In this document: in pieces, positions 8,838-16,262 of the stretch | Layout of the letters: every line of letters starts with the position of its first letter | Numbering within the stretch: position 1 is the first letter of the stretch | NCBI GenBank assembly: GCA_023431055.1 | Contig: JAEYXX010000087.1 | Span: 1 to 25,855 of the forward strand | Length of the DNA stretch: 25,855 bases | Direction of reading: 5' to 3' | Source of the DNA: Pseudomonadota bacterium | Lineage (GTDB): Bacteria > Pseudomonadota > Gammaproteobacteria > Pseudomonadales > Pseudomonadaceae | Position numbers and translations under genes: made by a program | Notes under the pieces: generated by a model | Database searches by the model: none | What the model saw: the letters and a program-made list of their open reading frames with translations, nothing else | What the model was told of the DNA's origin: nothing

Positions 8838-9263
8838 TTAGCTGACCTGAGCGCGCCACCAGGCCTGCGCAGCCAGACCATCCTGAATCTTCTGCTCCTG
8901 GCGGGCAAGCAGGTCCTGCCATTCGCTCATCTTGCCCTCGAGAAACTGGGTGATGACCTTCTCGCTACGCATCGCTGCCAGCAACTCGCGCTGAATACGT
9001 GCCAGGTTCTCCTCGGCCAGCGCCAGCTCGCGGCGCTGCAGTTCGACCATCTTGTACAGCGTGGCCTTGTAGCGCTGCTGGTTGTCGCGCTGCAGCGGCG
9101 TGGTCATCGGCACGGTGAATCCGCACAGGCGGCTGAGGCCTGCGATGTTGTTGCGGTAGCGCTGACAGAGGTTCTGCTGATAACTGACACGGCCGAGCAT
9201 CTGCTGCACTTTGCTGCCGCGCAGGCTGGCCAGGCGTCCGAGCACTTCGATCTGCTGCTTCAT
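8838..9263 (-). CDS. fliJ: Flagellar export protein FliJ (lateral type)
   Basis: A 141-residue, strongly charged helical protein likely to form a long antiparallel coiled coil (for example LYKMVELQRRELALAEENLARIQREL). This size, fold and position directly after fliI are typical of FliJ. FliJ inserts into the FliI hexamer like a rotor shaft, links it to FlhA, and helps recycle export chaperones. The start codon overlaps the end of fliI by 4 bases (ATGA), indicating coupling. Sequence identity in FliJ is always low, so the call rests mostly on context and structure. Confidence 0.82.
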   Translation of the reverse strand: MKQQIEVLGRLASLRGSKVQQMLGRVSYQQNLCQRYRNNIAGLSRLCGFTVPMTTPLQRDNQQRYKATLYKMVELQRRELALAEENLARIQRELLAAMRSEKVITQFLEGKMSEWQDLLARQEQKIQDGLAAQAWWRAQVS

Positions 9264-10576
9264 TTGATGATGCTCTGCAAGGTGGCGATGCTGGCGCCGA
9301 GTTCGGCGCTGGCACCGACCTCCTGGCGCAGAAAGCGTTCGAGACTGGGCGCCAGTTGCACGGCGCGGTCGGTCTTGGCGTCCATGCCCGGGGTGTAGCC
9401 GCCCAGCGGAATCAGCTCCTTGATCTTTTCATAGGTGCTGTAGAACTCCTTGAACTGGCGTCCGGCAGCCAGGTGCGCCGGCTCACCGACCTGGCTCATG
9501 CAGCGGCTGACCGACGCGGAGATGTCGATGGCCGGGTAGTGGCCGACGTCCGCCAGGCGCCTTGAGAGCACGATATGGCCGTCGAGAATGGCGCGCGCGC
9601 AGTCGACGATGGGGTCCTGATGGTCATCGCCCTCGGCCAGCACGGTGTAGATGGCGCTGAGGCTGCCGCTGCCGCTCTCGCCGTTGCCGGCGCTCTCCAC
9701 CAGCTCCGGCAGCATGCCGAACACCGACGGCGGATAGCCCTTGGTCGCCGGCGGCTCGCCAAGGGCCAGGGCGATCTCGCGCTGGGCCATGGCGTAGCGG
9801 GTCAGCGAGTCGACCAGCAGCAACACGTCCTGGCCCTGGTCGCGGAAGTAGGCGGCAATGCTGTGGCACAGCTCGGTGGCCTTCAGGCGCATCAGCGGCG
9901 ATTCGTTGGCCGGCGCCACCACCACCACGGCCTTGCGCAGGCCTTCCTCGCCGAGCGAATGAAGGATGAACTCCTGCACCTCGCGGCCGCGCTCGCCAAT
10001 CAGCCCGACCACCACCACATCGGCCTTGGTCTGCCGGGTGATCATCCCCAGCAGCACGCTCTTGCCCACCCCGGAACCGGCGAACAGGCCGACGCGCTGG
10101 CCTTTGCCGAGAGTCAGCAAGCCGTTGATGGCACGCACGCCGACATCCAGCGCGGCCTCCACCGGACGGCGCTTGAGGGGGTTGACCGTGGGCAGCTCGA
10201 CCGGCAGCGGGTCGCGCCCGGAGAGCTTGCCGCGCTCGTCCAGCGGCTCGCCGAGGCCGTTGACCACCCGGCCGAGCCAGGACTCGTCGATCTGCAGCAG
10301 CGCCTCGTCCTTGGCCGGGAACACCCGCGAGCCAGCGGCCAGACCGACCGGCTTCTTGAACGGCATCAGGTAGGTGATATCGCGGTTGAAGCCAACCACC
10401 TGGGCATCCAGCAAACTGCCGTCAGCCTGCTCGACGCGGCAACGCTGGCCGGTGCTGCGCTGGCAGCCGAGGCTTTCCAGCAGCATGCCGGAGACCCGCA
10501 CCAGGCGCCCGGCCACCTTGGCCAGTTGCACGCCGTCGAGCGAGCGCAGCGCTTCGTCGAGCTTGTAGTCCAGCAT
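9260..10576 (-). CDS. fliI: Flagellum-specific export ATPase FliI (lateral type)
   Basis: A 438-residue member of the F1-beta-like type III export ATPases. The Walker A motif GSGVGKSV is at residues 167-174, GERGRE at 194-199 and Walker B VLLLVD at 251-256; the family segment RYAMAQREIALALGEPPATKGYPPSVF is split across residues 260-286. It hydrolyses ATP at the cytoplasmic base of the export gate to unload chaperones and start substrate export. It lies between fliH (6-bp gap) and fliJ (4-bp overlap). Length is normal and no motif is damaged. It could be mistaken for an injectisome ATPase, but its flagellar neighbours settle the question. Confidence 0.95.
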   Translation of the reverse strand: MLDYKLDEALRSLDGVQLAKVAGRLVRVSGMLLESLGCQRSTGQRCRVEQADGSLLDAQVVGFNRDITYLMPFKKPVGLAAGSRVFPAKDEALLQIDESWLGRVVNGLGEPLDERGKLSGRDPLPVELPTVNPLKRRPVEAALDVGVRAINGLLTLGKGQRVGLFAGSGVGKSVLLGMITRQTKADVVVVGLIGERGREVQEFILHSLGEEGLRKAVVVVAPANESPLMRLKATELCHSIAAYFRDQGQDVLLLVDSLTRYAMAQREIALALGEPPATKGYPPSVFGMLPELVESAGNGESGSGSLSAIYTVLAEGDDHQDPIVDCARAILDGHIVLSRRLADVGHYPAIDISASVSRCMSQVGEPAHLAAGRQFKEFYSTYEKIKELIPLGGYTPGMDAKTDRAVQLAPSLERFLRQEVGASAELGASIATLQSIIK

Positions 10577-10582
10577 GGGCGA

Positions 10583-11275
10583 TCAGGCCTCGGTCAGATG
10601 CAGGTGTTCGGCCAGGGTGTCGATGCAGGCATCCAGGCGCTGCTGGCACCCTACGTCGGCCTCGGCCTGCGGCGTGACCACGCGGCATTCGCCCAGCGCC
10701 AGGCGCTCGTCGGCCACCAGCTTCCAGCCGGCGGCACGCTCCGGCGCCACGGCCTTGATCCGCGCGTACTCTTCGGGGCTGAGCAGCACCTGTACGTCTT
10801 CGGGCTCACCCGGCATGCTCGCCAGCGCTTCCTCGACCAGTGCCAGCAATTGCGTCGGGTGTAGCGTCAGCTCGCAGCGAATCACCTGCTGCGAGACCTT
10901 CTTCACCAGCTCCAGCAACTCCTGGCGGCGCTTGTGCTCAAGCTCGCCGAGATACTGTTCGACCTGCTCGCTGATCTGCTGCAGCGGCTGCGCAGCCAGC
11001 TCGAACTCACGACGCCCTTCGCTGCGGCCTTGCTCTCGCCCGAGTTGTAGACCCTCCTCGCGCCCCTGCTCGAAGCCGGCCTGGCGCCCGGCTTCCTCGC
11101 CTTGCTGCAGGCCGTCCTGATAGCCCTTTTCGATGCCCTGCTGAAAGCCGTCGGCCATGGCTCGCTGCAGACCGGCGGCATCGCCACTCCAGTCTGCGGC
11201 CGGCTGGCTGCTGCGCGGCGGGAAGCGGTAGGCGCGCCACTGGCGGGTGTCGCCCTTGATCACCTTGACCGTCAT
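10583..11275 (-). CDS. fliH: Flagellar export ATPase regulator FliH (lateral type)
   Basis: A 230-residue protein with FliH architecture: a basic N-terminus, then a region of repeated glycine-containing turns (GFQQGIEKGYQDGLQQGEE, GFEQGREEGLQLGREQGR), the GxxxG helical repeats characteristic of FliH. A C-terminal domain (about 120-230) resembles the peripheral stalk of F/V ATPases. FliH dimers bind FliI and anchor it at the C-ring protein FliN. It starts one base after the fliG stop codon, consistent with coupling. Confidence 0.9.
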   Translation of the reverse strand: MTVKVIKGDTRQWRAYRFPPRSSQPAADWSGDAAGLQRAMADGFQQGIEKGYQDGLQQGEEAGRQAGFEQGREEGLQLGREQGRSEGRREFELAAQPLQQISEQVEQYLGELEHKRRQELLELVKKVSQQVIRCELTLHPTQLLALVEEALASMPGEPEDVQVLLSPEEYARIKAVAPERAAGWKLVADERLALGECRVVTPQAEADVGCQQRLDACIDTLAEHLHLTEA

Positions 11276-11276
11276 C

Positions 11277-12341
11277 TCATTCCACCGTCTGTTCGCGGAA
11301 CAGCTGCACCTGCAGCTCGCCGTTGGCCGACATTTCGCGGACCACGGCCATGATGTCCTTGCGCACCTGCTCGACGCGGCTCAACGGCACCGGGCCCTGG
11401 CGGCGATTGATCGACTCCATCTGCTGCGCCTGGCGCTTGGGCATGGCGCCCTGGATCGCACGCACCAGCTCCGGCTCGGCGCCCTTGAGAGCAACCACCC
11501 ATTCCTCCAGCGGCACGGCTTCGAGCAGCGCCTGCAGCACGTCCTGGTTCTGCCGCGAGAGGATGAAGAAGTCGTACATTTCGTCCTCGATGCGCTCGAC
11601 CAGCTGGTCGTCATGGGCACGCAGCAGCTCGAACATCTGCCCGCGGTCGCCCTTGAAGCGGTTCATGATGTCCGCCGCCTGCTTGATGCCGCGCACCTGC
11701 GAGCCCTGGGTGCTGAGCACCGCCAGGCTGCGTTCGATCAGCTGCTCCAGCTCGACGATGACGTCGCTGTTCACTTCGCTGAGGTTGGCGATGCGGTAGA
11801 GCAGCTCGTCCTGGCGCTCCTTGGGCATGCACTCGAGCACCTCGCTGGCCATGCCCGGTGGCAGGAAGGCGAGGAACACCGCCTGCATCTGCGCGTGTTC
11901 CTTGGCTATCAGCGCGGCGAACTGCTTCGGGTCGAGCCACTCCATCTTGGCCATCTTGGCGCGGATCTCCTCGCCGTAGATGCTGTCGAGCAGCGAACGG
12001 GTGATCTCGCTGCCCAGCGCCTTGCTGAGCATGCCGTCGAGGTAACCACGCGAGGCGCCCTTGATGCTGCTCTGCTCCTTGTAGTCCTCGAAGAAGCGGC
12101 CGATGACGTCGGAGACCATCGGCTGCTTGACGTTGGACAGGCGCGCCATGGCCTGGCTGATGCTGACGATCTCCTCGCGCGAGAAGTGCTTGAGCACCCC
12201 GGCGGAAATCTCGTCGCCCATGCTCAGCATGAGGATCGCGGCCTGCTCGGAAGAACTCAGCGAACGCTTCTGCACGCGCAGGCGCATTTCCTTGGCGGTG
12301 GAACCACCGCGGCCGTCAGGCTGGGTTGAGGTCTCGCTCAT
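11277..12341 (-). CDS. fliG: Flagellar rotor/switch protein FliG (lateral type) with altered torque helix
   Basis: A 354-residue FliG, with about 25 extra polar residues before the usual start (SLSSSEQAAILMLSMGDE). FliG sits on the MS ring, binds FliM and meets the stator to generate torque. The middle-domain EHPQ motif appears as EHAQ (KEHAQMQAVFLAFLPP). The C-terminal torque region aligns without gaps to E. coli FliG from ALKGAE to GPV. K264 and R281 are kept, but D288, D289 and R297 are replaced by S, I and P (PKRQAQQMESINRR then GPVPLS). The first 26 bp overlap the end of fliF. Gene identity is firm; the effect of the changes on stator pairing is unknown. Confidence 0.93.
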   Translation of the reverse strand: MSETSTQPDGRGGSTAKEMRLRVQKRSLSSSEQAAILMLSMGDEISAGVLKHFSREEIVSISQAMARLSNVKQPMVSDVIGRFFEDYKEQSSIKGASRGYLDGMLSKALGSEITRSLLDSIYGEEIRAKMAKMEWLDPKQFAALIAKEHAQMQAVFLAFLPPGMASEVLECMPKERQDELLYRIANLSEVNSDVIVELEQLIERSLAVLSTQGSQVRGIKQAADIMNRFKGDRGQMFELLRAHDDQLVERIEDEMYDFFILSRQNQDVLQALLEAVPLEEWVVALKGAEPELVRAIQGAMPKRQAQQMESINRRQGPVPLSRVEQVRKDIMAVVREMSANGELQVQLFREQTVE

Positions 12342-14010
12342 TGCGTCCTATCCATTGTTTGATGACTTCCGAGACGCGCTCGGGATCGTTCTTGGCCAAC
12401 ATCTGCAGGTGTTCGATCTGTAGCTCCAGGCCCGAGCCGGGTGCCGGCAGGCGAATCTCCGACAAGGGGCTGAGTTCGCCGAGCACGGTGGCCCCCGGCG
12501 CGTCGTCACCGACGCGTGCCAGCAGGCGTTCGGCCGCCCGCTCGGCATGCAGGGCGAGCGGATCATCGCCTTCGACCGCTGCCGGCAACCCCGTCTGGTT
12601 GCGCTGGCTCAGGCTGCGCACTGCAGGACGCACCACCATCAGCAACAACAGCAGACTGATCAGGGCGAACACGCCGAGCTTGGCTAGGTCATGCACCTTG
12701 GAATTTTCCCACCAGGGCAGCAGATCCTCACCCGCGCCACCGAAACCGGCATCGGTGAAGGGGAAGACGCTCAGCGTCAGCAGGTCGCCGCGCGCCTGGT
12801 TGAAACCCACGGCGCTCTTGACCATGGCCGCAAGCTCCTCGCGCGCCTCGGGCGTCCAGCCTCCTTCCGGCGCCACCGCCGCATTGAGCACCACGGCGAT
12901 GCTCTGCTGGCGCAGGCTGAAGGGCGCGTGCTTGACGTGGGTGATGCTCTGGTCGTAATCGAGCTGACGGTTGGATTCCTTGCGCAGCGAAGTCGCCGCC
13001 TGGTTGGCGTTGTCGCCCTGGGCGCCTGCCTGCGCCTGCTGATTGGCAGCCTGATTGGCCGGCGGAGCCGGTTGCGGCGGACGGTTGGCCAGCGAACCGG
13101 GTACGCCGAGGGCCAGCTGGTCGAGCACGCTTTCGTCACGCAGCACTTCATTGCGCAGGCGCGGATTCTCGCCATAGGCCTGGAATGTCTCTTCCTTCTG
13201 GCTGAAGTCGATGTCGGCCGACACGCTGATGCGGTAATTGCCGCCACCGAGTACCGGCGCCAGCACCGCTTCGGCATTGGCCACGGCCTTGCTCTGGTAG
13301 TCGTCGACCACCTGCCAGTTCTGCACCGGGCCGCCGAGGGTATCGATGCCGCGCGACAGCAACGCGCCGTACTGATCGACCACCTGCACGTTGCCGGCCT
13401 CGAGCTGCGGCACACTACCGGCCACCAGATTGACGATGGCGCTGACCTGTTCCGGCGTCAGCTTGTAGCCCGGCGCCAGCTGCAACATCACCGAGGCCTT
13501 GCCCGGCTCGCGCTTGCCGACCACAAAGGAACTGCTCTCCTGCAACGCCAGGTGCACGCGGGCACCTTCCACGCCCTTGAGCGCCATCACGGTACGGGCC
13601 AGCTCGCCCTCCAGGCTGCGCTTGAGGCGCACGTCCTGAACGAACTGGCTGGTGCCCAGCGGCTCGTCCTTGTCGAACAGCTCGTAGCCGGCCGGCACCT
13701 TGACCTGCACGCCCTTGGCCGCCAGCAGCATGCGTGCACGGCCGAGCTGATCCTCACGCACCAGCACCTGACCACTCTGCGGGTGCAGGCGGTAGCTGAT
13801 GGCGTCGCCGTCGAGCACCTGCATCACCTCGGCGGCCGGATAAGCCTCTCCGGTGCCGTATAACGGGCGGAACGAGCCCTGATCACGCCAGAGGTAGAAC
13901 ACCACACCAACCGCCAGCAACGCGGCGATCACCGCGAGACCGATCAGGGTCACGCGTGGGTCGAGTTTCAGCCCGGTTTCAGGCAGCTTGCTTCTTATGG
14001 TCTGCAGCAC
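12316..14010 (-). CDS. fliF: Flagellar MS-ring protein FliF (lateral type)
   Basis: A 564-residue inner-membrane ring protein. The first membrane helix is at about residues 21-42 (VTLIGLAVIAALLAVGVVFYLW) and the second at 442-464 (LAKLGVFALISLLLLLMVV). Between them lie the periplasmic ring-building domains, with the conserved LGTSQFVQDVRLKRSLEGEL segment split around residues 118-138. The C-terminal tail KNDPERVSEVIKQWI is the FliG-binding helix. About 26 copies form the MS ring that houses the export gate. It is followed by fliG (26-bp overlap) and preceded by fliE (19-bp gap). Confidence 0.95.
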   Translation of the reverse strand: MLQTIRSKLPETGLKLDPRVTLIGLAVIAALLAVGVVFYLWRDQGSFRPLYGTGEAYPAAEVMQVLDGDAISYRLHPQSGQVLVREDQLGRARMLLAAKGVQVKVPAGYELFDKDEPLGTSQFVQDVRLKRSLEGELARTVMALKGVEGARVHLALQESSSFVVGKREPGKASVMLQLAPGYKLTPEQVSAIVNLVAGSVPQLEAGNVQVVDQYGALLSRGIDTLGGPVQNWQVVDDYQSKAVANAEAVLAPVLGGGNYRISVSADIDFSQKEETFQAYGENPRLRNEVLRDESVLDQLALGVPGSLANRPPQPAPPANQAANQQAQAGAQGDNANQAATSLRKESNRQLDYDQSITHVKHAPFSLRQQSIAVVLNAAVAPEGGWTPEAREELAAMVKSAVGFNQARGDLLTLSVFPFTDAGFGGAGEDLLPWWENSKVHDLAKLGVFALISLLLLLMVVRPAVRSLSQRNQTGLPAAVEGDDPLALHAERAAERLLARVGDDAPGATVLGELSPLSEIRLPAPGSGLELQIEHLQMLAKNDPERVSEVIKQWIGRNERDLNPA

Positions 14011-14029
14011 GCGTCAGTCCCCGATCCGC

Positions 14030-14362
14030 TTACAGCGGCATCTTCATGATGTCGTCGAAAGCACTGGATAGCTTGTTACGCACCTGCATCAGGGCGCTGA
14101 ACGACACGCTGGCCTTCTGGCTCTCGATCATCGCCCCCACCAGGTCATCGCTCTGCCCGCTGTCCACGGCTGCCATCAGCGCGCCGGAGCGATGCTGCTG
14201 GGCGTCCACCGCGCGCACCGCGTCGTCGAAGGCGGCGGCGAAGCCCGGCTCACCCGGCTGTGCCGCGAATTGCGCCGGCTTGATCGACGCGGCTTCGCCA
14301 ACGTTCTTCATCTGCTCCATGCGGCCCAGCAGGTCCTGCTGCACCTGGCTAATCGGATTCAT
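14030..14362 (-). CDS. fliE: Flagellar MS-ring/rod junction protein FliE (lateral type)
   Basis: A 110-residue protein with the conserved FliE C-terminal region (SVSFSALMQVRNKLSSAFDDIMKMPL, given here in parts: SVSFSALMQVRNKL and DDIMKMPL). FliE links the MS ring to the proximal rod and is needed to open the export gate to rod proteins. It is a marker that distinguishes a flagellum from an injectisome. It sits between lafK (12-bp gap) and fliF, as in Vibrio and Aeromonas lateral clusters. Confidence 0.93.
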   Translation of the reverse strand: MNPISQVQQDLLGRMEQMKNVGEAASIKPAQFAAQPGEPGFAAAFDDAVRAVDAQQHRSGALMAAVDSGQSDDLVGAMIESQKASVSFSALMQVRNKLSSAFDDIMKMPL

Positions 14363-14374
14363 CCTTTGCTTCTC

Positions 14375-15784
14375 CTAGACGGGAATCTGAACGCCCTGCT
14401 CGCGCATGGCGTTGAGGCGATAGCGCAGTGCGCGCGGTGTCATGCCCAGGCTTTCGGCGGCCTTGGTCTTGTGCCCGCCGAAACGGCGGATGGTGTCGAT
14501 CACGTGCTGGTACTCGGCCCATTTGCCGCTGGCGCGCAAGGCGGCCTTGCCGCCTTCCAGCACCTGCGGCTGCAGACGCGGCGCCGGGTCTGGCGTACTG
14601 CTCACCGGTACGCTCAGGCCCAGGTCCTGAGCCTGGATATACAGGCCATTGCGCAGAATCAGCGCACGCTGCAGGCAGTTCTCCAGCTCGCGCACGTTGC
14701 CTGGCCAGTCATGCGCCAGCAACGCGCGGCAGGCATCTTCGGTGAGCAGTTCATGGCGTGCGTCCTGCGGGGCGTACTGACGAATGAAGCGGCGCGCCAG
14801 CGGCAGGACGTCTTCCTTGCGCTCACGCAGCGGGCTGATATGCAGCGGCAATACATCGAGACGGAACATCAGATCGGCGCGGAAACGCCCCTCGGCCACT
14901 TCCTGCTGCAGGTCGCGGTTGGTGGCGGCGATGATGCGCACGTCCAGGGCAATTTCCCGGCGCCCGCCCAGGCGCTCGACGCGCTGCTCCTGCAGCACCC
15001 GCAGCAGCTTGGCCTGCAGCCCCAGCGGCAACTCGCCGATCTCGTCGAGCAACAGCGTGCCGCCATTGGCCAGTTCGAACTTGCCCGGCTGCGCACTCAC
15101 GGCACCGGTGAAGGCGCCCTTCTCATGGCCGAAGAGAATGGATTCGAGCATTTGCTCGGGAATAGCCGCACAGTTCACGGCAATGAACGGCGCCTCGTCC
15201 TGAGCCGAGAAACGGTGGATATAGCGCGCCATCAGCTCCTTGCCGGTGCCGGTCTCGCCGGTGATGAGAATCGGCGCGCGGGTCATGGCCACGCGCTGGG
15301 CCATGGCCAGCAGACGGCGGCCGGCCTGAGAGCAGGAAACGAAGCCCTCCTCGCCTGCGCTGGCCGACTCCTGGCGACGTAGCAAGGCACTGAGTTGGGC
15401 CTCGCTGAACGGCGCCAGCAGATAATCGACGCAGCCCAGCTCGAGCAGCGCCGCGGCCTGTTCCTGATCGGCATATTCCACCACCGGCACTACGCCGACG
15501 CGACCAACCTGACGCAGGATGGCGCCCATCTGTGCATACAGGGTGCTGCCGGCCAGACTGCTGACGAACACCAGCACCAGGCTGGCACCTTCCAGAGCAG
15601 CCGGGTCCAGCTCCAGGCAGCTGGCAAAACGCCGGACCGGATAACCCTGGCGCTGCAGGCCGCCGGTCAGCAGACGCTCGCTGGCGGCGTCGGCCTGGCC
15701 GATCACGACTATATGTTGCTGCCCCAGCTGTTCATCGAACAGCTCGTCGCAGGCGTAACTTACCGTTTGAGTTGAATGCTTCAA
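14375..15784 (-). CDS. lafK: Sigma-54-dependent flagellar regulator, LafK-like
   Basis: A 469-residue sigma-54 activator. Residues 20-135 form a receiver-like domain lacking both the acidic pair (HIVVIGQADA in strand 1) and the phosphoacceptor (LVLVFVSSLAG where an aspartate is expected). The AAA+ domain has Walker A GETGTGKE (176-183), the sigma-54 loop GAFTGA (223-228) and Walker B LLLDEIGE (244-251). A Fis-type helix-turn-helix covers about 427-460 (GGHKTKAAESLGMTPRALR). It heads the fliEFGHIJ operon and diverges from fliM, exactly the place of LafK, the master activator of lateral flagella in Vibrio and Aeromonas. The polar regulator FleQ belongs to the same family, but FleQ is not normally divergent from fliM. 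The activator class is certain; the LafK label rests on neighbourhood. Confidence 0.83.
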   Translation of the reverse strand: MKHSTQTVSYACDELFDEQLGQQHIVVIGQADAASERLLTGGLQRQGYPVRRFASCLELDPAALEGASLVLVFVSSLAGSTLYAQMGAILRQVGRVGVVPVVEYADQEQAAALLELGCVDYLLAPFSEAQLSALLRRQESASAGEEGFVSCSQAGRRLLAMAQRVAMTRAPILITGETGTGKELMARYIHRFSAQDEAPFIAVNCAAIPEQMLESILFGHEKGAFTGAVSAQPGKFELANGGTLLLDEIGELPLGLQAKLLRVLQEQRVERLGGRREIALDVRIIAATNRDLQQEVAEGRFRADLMFRLDVLPLHISPLRERKEDVLPLARRFIRQYAPQDARHELLTEDACRALLAHDWPGNVRELENCLQRALILRNGLYIQAQDLGLSVPVSSTPDPAPRLQPQVLEGGKAALRASGKWAEYQHVIDTIRRFGGHKTKAAESLGMTPRALRYRLNAMREQGVQIPV

Positions 15785-15991
15785 GGTAAATCACCCGTTG
15801 TCTTTCATGAGCCAGGCGGCGGCATACGACCCCGTGTTCAAAACTGCCAAGCAGATGACAGATTTTTTTCACTTGGCCCCTTAATCTTCCAAAACTTTCC
15901 GTCGCTCTTATTGGTCAACTTCAGCAGCACTGGATGGCCTGCCTATATGTGCGCGACGGATCACGGCGCGGACGTTAACAAGCGCACAAAA

Positions 15992-16004
15992 AATCACCGA
16001 ATTA
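15992..16004 (+). promoter_or_regulatory. Possible IHF binding site
   Basis: AATCACCGAATTA matches the IHF consensus WATCAANNNNTTR at all but one defined position. It is about 150 bp upstream of the candidate sigma-54 promoter and inside AT-rich DNA, a usual location for IHF to bend DNA so that an enhancer-bound activator can reach sigma-54 polymerase. Such a short motif could occur by chance. Confidence 0.3.
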
Positions 16005-16151
16005 CTTGCTGTTATTTTCTATCAATGCTGGCAAGCCGCCATCAAAAACAGCATTTGATATCTATTGATTTAATTTCCCGACCTCCCTCCGCCTAGACTC
16101 CCCCTCGTCATCACTGGGCTGCAGCGCTGCGCCCGGATGATTCCGACGCCA

Positions 16152-16167
16152 TGGCCCCTGCGCTGCT
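16152..16167 (+). promoter_or_regulatory. Candidate sigma-54 promoter of the fliMNPQR-flhBA operon
   Basis: TGGCCCCTGCGCTGCT has the invariant GG and GC separated by exactly 10 bases and matches TGGCACGN4TTGCW at all but three defined positions. Transcription would start near 16177, giving a leader of about 85 bases before the fliM ATG. It fits activation by the divergently encoded LafK. A second GG-N10-GC at 16117-16130 matches the consensus less well. Confidence 0.5.
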
Positions 16168-16262
16168 GCTACGGCCCGCCGGCACATCAAAACGTCCTCT
16201 GCACGCCCAGCGAAGTACTCGCCGATGCACTCGCAGTTACAACCAGGAATACAGCCCACAAC

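Larger units (their letters stand above)
15785..16262. promoter_or_regulatory. Divergent 478-bp AT-rich control region between lafK and fliM
   Basis: No gene is supported here. The central part (about 15840-16085) is much richer in A and T than its surroundings, with runs such as ATTTTTTT and ACAAAAAAT, as expected of a bendable promoter region. It must carry start signals for both flagellar arms. I find one good sigma-54 candidate toward fliM (16152-16167) and an IHF-like site (15992-16004). No comparable promoter toward lafK stands out. Confidence 0.6.

Noticed and set aside
9575..10864. 429-codon open frame on the plus strand opposite fliI and fliH
   Set aside because: It is a GC-driven shadow frame with biased composition; the minus strand encodes clear FliI and FliH.
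16026..16041. Possible sigma-54 promoter toward lafK (minus strand TGGC-N8-GCA)
   Set aside because: GG-N10-GC spacing is right, but most other consensus positions fail and it lies about 240 bp from the lafK start.
16137..16262. In-frame upstream extension of fliM by 42 codons
   Set aside because: The extra residues look like translated non-coding DNA, contain no EIDALL motif and overlap the sigma-54 promoter candidate.
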